A DNA stretch of 13,264 nucleotides from an uncultured Collinsella sp. (GCA_902464035.1 CABQHT010000053.1:1-13264); one strand, 5' to 3'; positions 5,379 through 13,128 are shown, counted from the stretch's first letter. A program made the numbers and translations. Notes: a model not told the origin generated them from the sequence alone.

Positions 5379-6020
5379 CTACTCCTCGCCCGTCAGTTTG
5401 GCGGATAGGTGCTCGAGCGCATGGAATCGATGGCTGATGGCGTTCTTCTCGTCCGCCGTGAGCTCGGCCATAGTCTTGCCCGGCGTATCGACCGGCAGGA
5501 ACAGCGGGTCGTAGCCAAAGCCGTGATCGCCGCGGCCCTCGTGCGCGATAACGCCCTCACAGGCGCCCTCGCCATAGGTGACCAGGCCGTCCGTATCGAT
5601 GAGCGCAACGACGCTCATAAAGCGCGCGGTGCGGTCCTCGTCTGCCACGCCTTCCAGATTCACGAGCAGCTTGGCATTGTTGGCGGCATCGTCGCCGTGA
5701 ACGCCCGCGTAGCGCGCGCTATACACACCGGGCTCACCGTCCAGCGCGTCGACGACCAGGCCCGAATCGTCGGCAATGGCCATGAGCCCCGTCTCTTCGA
5801 CGGCAGCCTGCGCCTTGATGATGGCGTTCTCCAAAAACGTCGTGCCGTTTTCCTCGGGGTCCTCAAATTCGCCCAGCTGGCCGAGCGCCACAAAGCGCAC
5901 CTCGGGCATGACCTTGCCCAAAATGGCCTCGATCTCGGTGAGCTTATGGGCGTTGCCCGTTGCCACGACAATGGTCGCCGCCGGGTCGAGGGTGTCGATG
6001 TCGATCTTCTCAAGTGCCAT
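5379..6020 (-). CDS. rdgB: XTP/dITP diphosphatase (non-canonical purine NTP pyrophosphatase)
   Basis: Removes inosine and xanthosine triphosphates from the nucleotide pool. The protein has 213 residues. Motifs are ATGNAHKLTEI (20-30), FLENAIIKA (62-70), ADDSGLVVDALDGEPGVYSA (83-102), GFGYDPLF (167-174) and ISHRFHAL (195-202). An extra 15 or so residues precede the first strand compared with many homologues. The start is supported by AGGAG 7 nt upstream. The order murI-rph-rdgB matches a conserved Gram-positive neighbourhood. Confidence 0.96.
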   Translation of the reverse strand: MALEKIDIDTLDPAATIVVATGNAHKLTEIEAILGKVMPEVRFVALGQLGEFEDPEENGTTFLENAIIKAQAAVEETGLMAIADDSGLVVDALDGEPGVYSARYAGVHGDDAANNAKLLVNLEGVADEDRTARFMSVVALIDTDGLVTYGEGACEGVIAHEGRGDHGFGYDPLFLPVDTPGKTMAELTADEKNAISHRFHALEHLSAKLTGEE

Positions 6021-6128
6021 GAGTGGTCTCCTTGTCTCTATAGCAATGCCGCGCCGAGGGCGACGAGGGCCTCCGCCTCTCCCCTCTCAATCAACGGCAG
6101 TCTTATACTTCGACGTTTTCCCAGATAA

Positions 6129-6165
6129 AACCTGCCAAAATAAACCTGTCCCTTTTTGGCAGGTT
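6129..6165. repeat. 12-bp inverted repeat at the rph stop codon
   Basis: AACCTGCCAAAA (6129-6140) is complementary to TTTTGGCAGGTT (6154-6165) around 13 nt that include CCTGTCCC. On the minus strand the hairpin starts at the rph stop and is followed by TTAT, a poor T-run. It could act as a partial terminator or 3' stabiliser. It shares the TTTGGCAGG and GGGACAGG words with other intergenic repeats in the window. Confidence 0.6.
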
Positions 6166-6889
6166 AGGCGATGGCTTGGCGCTGAAGCTCGATGAGCTCG
6201 GCGATGCCTTTGTCGCCCAAGTCGAGCAGGGCGTTGAGGCGCTTACGGTCAAAGGGCGCCTGCTCGCCAGTGCCCTGGAGCTCGATCATCTCACCGGTGT
6301 CGGTGGCGACGAGGTTCATGTCGACTTCGGCATGGCTGTCCTCGGAATAATCGAGGTCAAGCAGCGTATTGCCGTCGACAACGCCCATGGAGATGGCGGC
6401 CACCTGGCCGGTAAGCGGGATGCGCTCGATCTTGCCCGCCTCGACCCACATGGCGAGGGCGTCGTGCAGCGCCACCCAGGCGCCGGTAATGCTCGCCGTA
6501 CGCGTACCGCCATCGGCCTGAATCACATCGCAGTCGACGGTGACGGTGTACTCGGCGAGCGCCTTCATGTTGACGACGGTACGCAGGCTGCGGCCAATGA
6601 GGCGCTCGATCTCCATGGAGCGGCCCTTGCGGTTGGCATGCTCGCGCTTGCAGCGCTTGCCGGTCGACGTCGGCAGCATGGCGTATTCCGCGGTCACCCA
6701 GCCGGCCTTAGCTCCCTTTCGCCAGCCCGGCACGCCCTCCTCGATAGTGGCGGCGCACAGCACGCGCGTGTCGCCGAACTCGGCCAGGCACGAACCGTGG
6801 GCGTGCTTCATGACGCCACGGGTGAGCTTAACGGGGCGCAACTCGTTGGCGGCGCGACCGTTGGCGCGGTTGACCTGCATGTACTCCAT
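6164..6889 (-). CDS. rph: Ribonuclease PH
   Basis: Phosphorolytic 3'-5' exoribonuclease that trims tRNA precursors down to the CCA end. The protein has 241 residues, as expected. Motifs are NGRAANELRPV (10-20), EFGDTRVLCAATIEEGVP (37-54), MEIERLIGRSLR (92-103), DCDVIQADGGTRTASITGA (119-137), DYSEDSHAEVDMN (180-192) and ELQGTGEQAPF (203-213). The stretch MLPTSTGKRCKREHANRKGR differs somewhat from the common MLPRAT form but keeps the basic character. The start at 6887-6889 has AAAGGA about 7 nt upstream. It lies 54 bp after murI with no clear terminator. Confidence 0.96.
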   Translation of the reverse strand: MEYMQVNRANGRAANELRPVKLTRGVMKHAHGSCLAEFGDTRVLCAATIEEGVPGWRKGAKAGWVTAEYAMLPTSTGKRCKREHANRKGRSMEIERLIGRSLRTVVNMKALAEYTVTVDCDVIQADGGTRTASITGAWVALHDALAMWVEAGKIERIPLTGQVAAISMGVVDGNTLLDLDYSEDSHAEVDMNLVATDTGEMIELQGTGEQAPFDRKRLNALLDLGDKGIAELIELQRQAIA

Positions 6890-6943
6890 AGAAAAATCCT
6901 TTCGGCAAAAGGTGTGGCGAAGGCTCTGACGGCGGCCTTACAT

Positions 6944-7828
6944 CTATTTCAGTTCGTCGATATCGATATGTTCGATGCTCTTGAGCGGCTGACCAAAGAT
7001 AAAGCTGCCCGCCACCGCAAACTCGGCAATGTTATCGGCCGTCGTGGCAAAACGATGCTGCGGCTCGGCGGCGTCGCCCGCCAGCTGTTCGCGGCGCGTG
7101 AGGATATCGGTCAGTTCGCGCGTGGTCTCCTCGGCGGAACTCACGACGCGCACCCCAGGCCCCAGCGCATGGCGGATAGGTCCCACCAACAGCGGAAAAT
7201 GCGTACAGCCGAGCACCACGGTATCGATACCGGGGTCGCGCAGCGGCTCAACCGTAGCACCCACCAGCGCACGCACGGCAGGCGTATCGAAGATGTCCTC
7301 GTTCTCAAGCCACTGTTCCTGCAGATGTGCACCCGAGGCGAGCTCGTGTTCGACAACCTCGACAAAGCTCGAGGCAGGACAGCCGTATACATCGACGCCG
7401 GCATCTAGATCCTGAATGGCGCGCGTGTAGGCGCCCGAGCGAATGGTAAGGTTGGTGGCGAGCACGCCCACGCGACGCGAGCGGGTGCTGTTGATTGCCG
7501 CACGGGCACCCGGCGCGATCACGCCGATCACGGGAACGTCGAGCACCTGCTGGGCCAGACGCAAGGCCGCAGCTGTCGCCGTGTTGCAGGCGATGACCAT
7601 AATCTTGACGTCGTGCTTCGACAGCCAACGGCCCGCCTGCAACGCAAACGAGCGCACCTCATCCTCGGTGCGCGTGCCGTAGGGGCAGCGTTTGGTGTCG
7701 CCGAAGTAGTAGACGGACTCATGCGGCAGCGCCGTCGCGATGGCGCGCGCAACCGTCAGACCGCCCAAACCAGAATCGAACACGCCAATCGGGCGCGTGT
7801 CGCCTGCCAGATTCTCGATATCGGACAT
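6944..7828 (-). CDS. murI: Glutamate racemase
   Basis: Makes D-glutamate for position 2 of the peptidoglycan stem peptide. The protein has 294 residues. The cofactor-independent racemase motifs are all visible: IGVFDSGLGGLTV (14-26), YFGDTKRCPYG (41-51), the first catalytic cysteine in IACNTAT (Cys81), and the second in LGCTHFPLL (Cys208). The start at 7826-7828 has GAGG only 2 nt upstream, an unusually short spacing, but no better in-frame start exists nearby. It lies 51 bp after the phosphatase gene and downstream of murE, consistent with a peptidoglycan precursor unit. Confidence 0.96.
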   Translation of the reverse strand: MSDIENLAGDTRPIGVFDSGLGGLTVARAIATALPHESVYYFGDTKRCPYGTRTEDEVRSFALQAGRWLSKHDVKIMVIACNTATAAALRLAQQVLDVPVIGVIAPGARAAINSTRSRRVGVLATNLTIRSGAYTRAIQDLDAGVDVYGCPASSFVEVVEHELASGAHLQEQWLENEDIFDTPAVRALVGATVEPLRDPGIDTVVLGCTHFPLLVGPIRHALGPGVRVVSSAEETTRELTDILTRREQLAGDAAEPQHRFATTADNIAEFAVAGSFIFGQPLKSIEHIDIDELK

Positions 7829-7879
7829 TACCTCACCAGTCTCTCTCGAAAAGACATGTCCAAGTGCGGCGACGCCGCG

Positions 7880-8791
7880 CTACAAACGCGCCGCGACCAG
7901 CAGCTCTGCCGTCGCCGCCCAACCGTCGACAATTTTGCCGCGCGTAACGAAAGCGTTCTCGCAAGCAGCCAAGAACTCGGGCGCGCCGGCGCTCGTCAGG
8001 CCATTCTCGACCAGGCAGAACGTGCCCACGTGATCGGCCATGTAGAAGTCGGACTCGGAATCGCCGAGCGCCAACGTCTCCTCGCGCTCGATCCCTAGGT
8101 GCTCGCAGAAGCGCGCAATGGCGACGCCTTTGTTGAGGCCCGCGGGGTTGATGTTGAAGGCGCGACCGTCCTCGACGCGATCGAGCTCGAGCGTCGTCGG
8201 CTTGGACAGATGCGTCAGGTGACCGTTACAGGCCCACACCAGGCCGCAGCCGGCCTCGTCGAGAATGGCCTGCGCCTCGTCATCGGGAATGTCGCCGCGC
8301 ATGCCGACGGTGACCTCGCGGTACTTGTAGCCGGTCGACATGTCGTTGTGATACTCGATCTTGTGCGGCCAGCGGGCGAGGATCTTCTCGCACACGCCGG
8401 TCTGCTCGATCACCTGGTGCGGCGTGAGACCGCAAGAGGGGTCGTAGGGCATGTCGCCGGTCAGATACTCCCAATCGTTGGCTTTGAGGTCGTACATGAC
8501 CAGGCCGCCCATCTCACCAATGTAGGAGTTGAGGCCGAGCACGCGCGCATCCTCGTGGATCATGGTGCGGTTGCGGCCCGAGGTGGGAACCACCTGAATA
8601 CCAGCGCGAGCGAGCGCCACAACGGCCTCGACGAGTTTGGTCGAGGGGTTGCCGTCGTTGTCGAGCAGCACGCACGAGCCGGGTGCGAGCATCGTGGCAT
8701 CCAGGTCGGTAAAGACGTACTTGACCTTGGCCAAGCGCTCGCGCATCTCGCCCGAAAGCTCGGCAACGGTCGGCAGGGTGTTGTGGGACAT
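7880..8791 (-). CDS. HAD-superfamily (Cof/IIB-like) phosphatase, substrate unknown
   Basis: The protein has 303 residues and all four HAD motifs: FTDLDAT (27-33; Asp29 is the nucleophile and Asp31 the acid/base), TSGRN (70-74), Lys221 in NKGVAIARF, and LGDSESDFYMAD (242-253). A large middle insertion (about 95-200) is the IIB-type cap. The layout resembles Cof-like sugar phosphatases and mannosyl-3-phosphoglycerate or sucrose-phosphate phosphatases. The ATG at 8789-8791 has GGAG 5 nt upstream; an upstream in-frame ATG adds 14 residues but lacks a site. It sits between murE and murI, so a role in cell-wall or sugar-phosphate metabolism is possible but not shown. Confidence 0.85.
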   Translation of the reverse strand: MSHNTLPTVAELSGEMRERLAKVKYVFTDLDATMLAPGSCVLLDNDGNPSTKLVEAVVALARAGIQVVPTSGRNRTMIHEDARVLGLNSYIGEMGGLVMYDLKANDWEYLTGDMPYDPSCGLTPHQVIEQTGVCEKILARWPHKIEYHNDMSTGYKYREVTVGMRGDIPDDEAQAILDEAGCGLVWACNGHLTHLSKPTTLELDRVEDGRAFNINPAGLNKGVAIARFCEHLGIEREETLALGDSESDFYMADHVGTFCLVENGLTSAGAPEFLAACENAFVTRGKIVDGWAATAELLVAARL

Positions 8792-8856
8792 GGTTACTCC
8801 GTTTACGTAGAAGGGTTTGGGCTTGGACGGCATGTTTTGATTGAGGGAACACGTTT

Positions 8857-8889
8857 ATGGCGACAGCGCACTCAGGGCGCCTTCGCCAT
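8857..8889. other. Imperfect hairpin between murE and the HAD phosphatase gene
   Basis: ATGGCGA (8857-8863) is complementary to TCGCCAT (8883-8889), with an inner GCGC/GCGC pairing. It lies 10 nt after the murE stop and has no T-run. It is probably an intercistronic structure that affects RNA stability or partial termination. Confidence 0.4.
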
Positions 8890-8898
8890 CATGGTTCA

Positions 8899-10461
8899 TT
8901 AGTCAAACTGGGTAACATCGATCAGGCGATTGGCCAACGAAAGGTCGCTCTCGATGGGCACGAACTCGTCACCCACGTGCATGAGCTCCTCGTCACCCTT
9001 TGCCAGCAGCAAGACAATGGTGGGAGCATCGGGGTTGACGTACTCCTCGCGCGCCGCCTTGAACGCCGCATGCACAGCGGCTTCGCGATCGAGGATGATC
9101 TTGTTCGGCGTATCGTCGGGAACATGTTCGGCAAGCTCGCGACAGACCTTCATCGGGTCCTCGTGAGCCGGGTCCTCGTTGGCAAAAATCATCAGGTCGG
9201 AATATGGTGCGGCCTCGCGCGGAAGCTGCTCGCGGCGCTCCTGCGCCTTGCCGCCGGCAGCGCCAAACACTGCAATGACTGGACTAGTGGGAAACGCGCG
9301 CTTGACCGACGAGAAAAGCGAACGGAACGAAAGCTGGTTGTGCGCGTAGTCTACGACACAGATCACGCGACCGTCCTTCGACTCCACGACCTCCATACGG
9401 CCCGGCACACGCAGTTTGGAGAGGCCCTTCTTGATAGCCTCGATACCGATGCCGATCTCGTGCGCAGCGGCGATAGCGACCAGCGCGTTTTCCACGTTAA
9501 AATCGCCCGCGATGCCCAGCAGGACCTTCTCCCCCGCCTCGGACTCGTCGGCACACAGGCCATGCAGGTTAAACTCGATGTTAAAGCCGACCACGCGGAC
9601 ATCGCTTGCCCACAGGCTTGCCTCGGGATGCTCGACGCCAACGGTCACCAAGCGCTCGGCCGTCGACGCTGCCTCCAGCACACGGTCAACCTCTTCGGTG
9701 CCCAGATTCACCACGGCGGTCTTTGCCTGGTCAAAGATCCTGAGTTTGCTCTCAAAATAATCCTCAAACGTGGGGTGTTCGATCGGCGAGATGTGGTCAC
9801 GCCCGATGTTGAGGAAGCACGCCACGTCAAACGGCAGATTCTCGACGCGTTGGTACTTGAGCGCCTGGCTCGAGACCTCCATGACCATGGACTGGCGACC
9901 GGACTCACGGCAGTTGGCGATATGGCGCCAGACCTCGGGGGCCTCTGGCGTGGTATTGGTGCTCTCGTAGCACTCGATACCATCGTCGGTACTCACCGAG
10001 CCGATCATGCCGCAGGACTCGCCCGCCGCTTTGATAATCGACTGGAGCATAAAAGCGGCCGTGGTCTTTCCCTTGGTACCGGTGATGCCCACGATCTTGA
10101 CGTCGTGGTCGGGACGGTCGTAGACCTCCGGCGGCAACAGGGCCATGGCCGTGCGAACGCTATCAACAACCAGCATCGCAGCACCGCTCTCCTGCGCCAG
10201 CGGCTCCAGAGACTCGACCAGCGACTCTTCGCACACAAATGCGACGGCACCCGCATCGAGCGCCATGCTCAAAAACGCGGGCTTAAAGGCAGCACCTTTG
10301 CAAAAGAACACGTCACCTGCCGAGACCGCGCGCGAATCAAACGAGCAGCCGGTCACGGCACGCTCGTCAACCTGCTCTGATGCGCGCAGCTCGCCGCACA
10401 CATCGAGAAGCTTGGCAAGCGTATCGACCGTGGTCACGGTCGCGGAATCCGAATGGTGCAT
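8899..10461 (-). CDS. murE: UDP-N-acetylmuramoyl-tripeptide synthetase (MurE-type Mur ligase)
   Basis: Adds the third, diamino-acid residue to UDP-MurNAc-L-Ala-D-Glu. The protein has 520 residues. Features are the N-terminal MurE domain with SFDSRAV (40-46), ATP loop GITGTKGKTT (125-134), STNTTPEA (167-174), EVSSQAL (195-201), NIGRDHISPIEHPTFEDYF (218-236) with the likely carbamylated Lys239, VPGRMEVV (352-359) and VDYAHN (370-375). The substrate loop is ANEDPAHEDP (427-436) instead of the diaminopimelate-type DNPRxExP; Ala replaces the Arg that contacts meso-diaminopimelate. KGDE (488-491) replaces KGHE. This argues for lysine or ornithine, by inference. The start has AGGTG about 5 nt upstream. 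Confidence 0.93.
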   Translation of the reverse strand: MHHSDSATVTTVDTLAKLLDVCGELRASEQVDERAVTGCSFDSRAVSAGDVFFCKGAAFKPAFLSMALDAGAVAFVCEESLVESLEPLAQESGAAMLVVDSVRTAMALLPPEVYDRPDHDVKIVGITGTKGKTTAAFMLQSIIKAAGESCGMIGSVSTDDGIECYESTNTTPEAPEVWRHIANCRESGRQSMVMEVSSQALKYQRVENLPFDVACFLNIGRDHISPIEHPTFEDYFESKLRIFDQAKTAVVNLGTEEVDRVLEAASTAERLVTVGVEHPEASLWASDVRVVGFNIEFNLHGLCADESEAGEKVLLGIAGDFNVENALVAIAAAHEIGIGIEAIKKGLSKLRVPGRMEVVESKDGRVICVVDYAHNQLSFRSLFSSVKRAFPTSPVIAVFGAAGGKAQERREQLPREAAPYSDLMIFANEDPAHEDPMKVCRELAEHVPDDTPNKIILDREAAVHAAFKAAREEYVNPDAPTIVLLLAKGDEELMHVGDEFVPIESDLSLANRLIDVTQFD

Positions 10462-10496
10462 CTTTCACCTTTCTCAGCCATTTGGCAGGGACGGTT

Positions 10497-10525
10497 TTTA
10501 TAGTAACTGAAACGCACCCACGCAA
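10497..10525 (-). promoter_or_regulatory. murE promoter overlapping the asnB terminator
   Basis: On the minus strand TTGCGT (10520-10525) and TATAAA (10497-10502) are 17 nt apart. The -35 overlaps the end of the asnB terminator T-run. The predicted start near 10490 gives a leader of about 30 nt that begins with the TTTGGCAGGGACGG repeat word (plus strand). Confidence 0.7.
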
Positions 10526-10548
10526 AAACGGCTCCCGGAGGAGCCGTT
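10524..10548 (-). terminator. Intrinsic terminator after asnB
   Basis: AACGGCTCC pairs perfectly with GGAGCCGTT around a 4-nt loop (10527-10535 with 10540-10548), followed on the minus strand by a T-run. It lies about 25 nt after the asnB stop and insulates asnB from the murE unit. Confidence 0.92.
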
Positions 10549-10573
10549 ACGCGCAGGCGTTCGTAAGCCGAGA

Positions 10574-12454
10574 CTAGGCAGCCTGAACAGTGGGCTGGTC
10601 CTCGTCGATAAAGAAGCGCTTGTACCACACCAGGAACACGAGCGGCGTATAGATCTTGCGCTGGAAATCGCCCTTGCCCGCAAAGTGCAGATCGAGCAGG
10701 TGCATGAGCTCGTCGGTATCGAAGAACTCGCTTGCCCACGGCGCGGTGAAGTACTCCTTGACATAGTCGTACCACTTTTGCTCGCGCAGCCAGTAGACAA
10801 TCGGCACCGGGAAGCCCACCTTGGGACGGGTGGCCCACTCATCGGGCAGTGACTTGTTGGCAGCGTGGCGGAGTACCTGTTTGTTGCCGTTCTCGTTGAT
10901 GCGGTAGCGGTCGGGAATGTGCTCGGCGAACTCCATGACTTTGCGGTCCAGGAAGGGCACGCGCAGCTCCAGCGAGTGCGCCATGCACATCTTGTCGGCC
11001 TTGAGCAGAATGTCGCCCGGGAGCCACATGTTCATGTCCAGGTACTGCTTCTTGACCAGCTCGGGCTGACCCTTCACGCGCGCATAGATGGGAGCGGCAA
11101 GCTCGAAGGCGCCATCGCCGGTGTTGTACTCGGGCTTGAGCACGCCGTCGACCTCGCGCTCCGGCCATACCAGAGCCTGTCCCAGGAACGACTTCTCAGG
11201 GATCTCGGCACCCTTGACCAGGAAGTTATGTCCCTTGAAGTACGGCATATGCAACGCCAGGTTACCGAGCGCGCGACGGATGGGCAGCGGCACCATCTTT
11301 TTGTACTTGCGGACCGGGACCGTGTCCTCGTAGTAGGCGTAGCCGCCAAAGAGCTCGTCGGCACCTTCGCCCGAAAGCACGACGGTGACGTCCTTGCGGG
11401 CCATCTCGGCCAAGAACCACAGCGGCACGGAAGACAGGTTGGACTGCGGCTCATCCATGTGATACTGGATGTCCTCGAGCGCACCGAAGAACTCGTCGGC
11501 GGTAATCATCTTACGGACATTCTCGACGCCGAGCTTGTCAGAAAGTTCCTTGGCGTAGTTGGTCTCGTTGAAATTCTTGTAATCGAAGCCCACCGAGAAG
11601 GTCTTGTCGGGCATGAGGCAAGCGGCGATGTAGCTGGAGTCGACGCCACCGGAGAGGAACGACGCGACCTTGACGTCGGCGATGCGATGGGCCTCGACGC
11701 TCTCGTGCACGACCTCGTCCAGCTCATCGACATACTCTTCGAACGGCTTCTCGACGGCAGAGTAATCGCAATCCCAGTAGCGCTCGATGTTCATCTTGCC
11801 GGTCGGGATATCGACGGTAAAGTAATGCGCCGGCGGCAGCTTGTAGACACCCTCGAAGAAGGTCTCCTCAGTCGCCGAATACTGCAACGTCATGTACGGA
11901 CGCAGGGCCTTTTTGTTGACCGCCTTGTGGAAGTGCGGGTAGTCCAGGAAGCTCTTGATCTCGGAACCAAAGAGCACGCCCGGAGCGCCGTCGCCCGCAT
12001 CGGCCATGGGATAGTAGTAGAGCGGCTTGATGCCAAAGATATCGCGGGCGCCAAAAAGCTTGTTCTTCTTCTTGTCCCAAATGACGAAGGCGTACATACC
12101 GCGCAAGCGATCGAGTACTGCCTCGCCCCACTCCTCGTAGCCGTGCAGGAGGCTCTCGGTGTCGGCGCCGCAGTGGAACTTGTAGCCCTTGGCCTCGAGC
12201 TCGGAGCGAAGCTCCTGGAAGTTGTAGATCTCGCCGTTGAAGACGATAACGACGCTGCCGTCCTCATTGGCCATGGGCTGAGCGCCGGCCTCGGTCAGGT
12301 CGAGGATCGACAAGCGGCGGAAGCCGAGGGCAACGCGGCCGTCGATAAACTGACCGCCCATGTCGGGACCGCGATGGACGATGCGGTCCATCATCTTGGT
12401 GAGCACCTCGGATTGGTTATCCGTCCCACCGACAAAACCGACAAAACCGCACAT
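10574..12454 (-). CDS. asnB: Asparagine synthetase, glutamine-hydrolysing
   Basis: Converts aspartate, glutamine and ATP to asparagine. The protein has 626 residues. The N-terminal glutaminase domain (1 to about 190) starts MCGFVGF with the catalytic Cys2 and includes VFNGEIYNFQELR (71-83), GADTESLLHGYEEWG (96-110) and RDIFGIKPLYY (137-147). The synthetase domain has the PP-loop SFLSGGVDSS (265-274), LSGEGADELFGGY (360-372) and the later RVPFLDRKVMEFA. The start codon has GAGGGG 7 nt upstream and places Cys immediately after Met, as the mechanism needs. It is monocistronic, with a -10 upstream and a strong terminator downstream. Related AsnB-like amidotransferases make secondary metabolites, but nothing nearby suggests that here. 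Confidence 0.95.
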   Translation of the reverse strand: MCGFVGFVGGTDNQSEVLTKMMDRIVHRGPDMGGQFIDGRVALGFRRLSILDLTEAGAQPMANEDGSVVIVFNGEIYNFQELRSELEAKGYKFHCGADTESLLHGYEEWGEAVLDRLRGMYAFVIWDKKKNKLFGARDIFGIKPLYYYPMADAGDGAPGVLFGSEIKSFLDYPHFHKAVNKKALRPYMTLQYSATEETFFEGVYKLPPAHYFTVDIPTGKMNIERYWDCDYSAVEKPFEEYVDELDEVVHESVEAHRIADVKVASFLSGGVDSSYIAACLMPDKTFSVGFDYKNFNETNYAKELSDKLGVENVRKMITADEFFGALEDIQYHMDEPQSNLSSVPLWFLAEMARKDVTVVLSGEGADELFGGYAYYEDTVPVRKYKKMVPLPIRRALGNLALHMPYFKGHNFLVKGAEIPEKSFLGQALVWPEREVDGVLKPEYNTGDGAFELAAPIYARVKGQPELVKKQYLDMNMWLPGDILLKADKMCMAHSLELRVPFLDRKVMEFAEHIPDRYRINENGNKQVLRHAANKSLPDEWATRPKVGFPVPIVYWLREQKWYDYVKEYFTAPWASEFFDTDELMHLLDLHFAGKGDFQRKIYTPLVFLVWYKRFFIDEDQPTVQAA

Positions 12455-12641
12455 ATACTATCCCCTCTGCTGTTGCTGGGCATCAAATCGAATCAGTAGC
12501 TTTTGAGTATACCCGAGGGCGTAAAGAGGGGCGGAATGTTCAGGCAATCTCAACTGAATCAGCTCCGCTGTGACACGCGCCGGTTACCTTTAATGGATAT
12601 GAGATGAATGAGGCGATTGTTTTGCTATACTCTCTCCGCAC
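12455..12641. promoter_or_regulatory. Divergent promoter region of asnB and tRNA-Val
   Basis: A 187-bp gap between the asnB start (minus) and tRNA-Val (plus). For asnB, a TATACT -10 lies at 12506-12511 in the context GGGTATACTCA, similar to the tatA -10 context; no good -35 was seen. For the tRNA, TATACT lies at 12626-12631, about 10 nt before the first tRNA base, again without a clear -35. Nothing else distinctive was seen. Confidence 0.55.
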
Positions 12642-12717
12642 GGGCGATTGGCGCAACGGTTAGCGCAGGTGCTTTACACGCACAAGGCTGGGGGTTCGAA
12701 TCCCTCATCGCCCACCA
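12642..12717 (+). tRNA. tRNA-Val (anticodon TAC), CCA encoded
   Basis: A 76-nt cloverleaf: acceptor GGGCGAT/ATCGCCC, D-stem GCGC/GCGC, anticodon loop TTTACAC (anticodon TAC), variable loop AGGCT, T-stem GGGGG/CCCTC with loop TTCGAAT, discriminator A and a genomic CCA. The anticodon stem GGTGC/GCACA has a G-A mismatch at its outer pair (27-43); the rest pairs normally, so the gene is probably functional. It is the only plus-strand gene recognised. Its last 17 bases recur twice downstream in a tandem repeat. Confidence 0.96.
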
Positions 12718-12727
12718 CTGATTTGAT

Positions 12728-12758
12728 AGGCTCCCAGCTATGGGGGCCTTTCATTTTT
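12728..12758 (+). terminator. Terminator after tRNA-Val (repeat copy 1)
   Basis: AGGCTCCCA (12728-12736) pairs with TGGGGGCCT (12741-12749) around GCTA, with one G-T pair, then TTTCATTTTT. It begins 10 nt after the tRNA CCA. Confidence 0.88.
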
Positions 12759-12911
12759 GGGCCCATCGCAGAGGGATTCGAACCCGAAAGGGTGCGGAGC
12801 TGAGGAAACGCGAAGCGTTTTCCAGCGCAGCACGCGAGGGCCGTAGGCCCGAAGCGAGAGCGGGCGGCGTCAGCCGCACGCGACATCCCTCATCGCCCAC
12901 CACTGATTTGG

Positions 12912-12943
12912 AAACGGTCCTCGAAAGGGGACCGTTTTTGTTT
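12912..12943 (+). terminator. Terminator-like hairpin in repeat copy 2, different sequence
   Basis: AAACGGTCC (12912-12920) pairs perfectly with GGACCGTTT (12929-12937), followed by TTGTTT. It occupies the same place as the copy 1 hairpin but has an unrelated stem and loop. Confidence 0.8.
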
Positions 12944-13097
12944 GGGCCTATTTCATGGGATTCGAACCCGGAAGGGTGCGGAGCTGGGGAAACGCGAAGC
13001 GTTTTCCAGCGCAGCACGCGAGGACCGTAGGCCCGAAGCGAGAGCGGGCGGCGTCAACCGCACGCGGACATCCCTCATCGCCCACCACTGATTTGAT

Positions 13098-13128
13098 AGG
13101 CTCCCAGCTATGGGGGCCTTTCTTTTTT
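13098..13128 (+). terminator. Terminator-like hairpin in repeat copy 3
   Basis: The same stem as copy 1 (AGGCTCCCA with TGGGGGCCT), with TTTCTTTTTT after it. No gene precedes it here apart from the tRNA 3' fragment. Confidence 0.8.
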
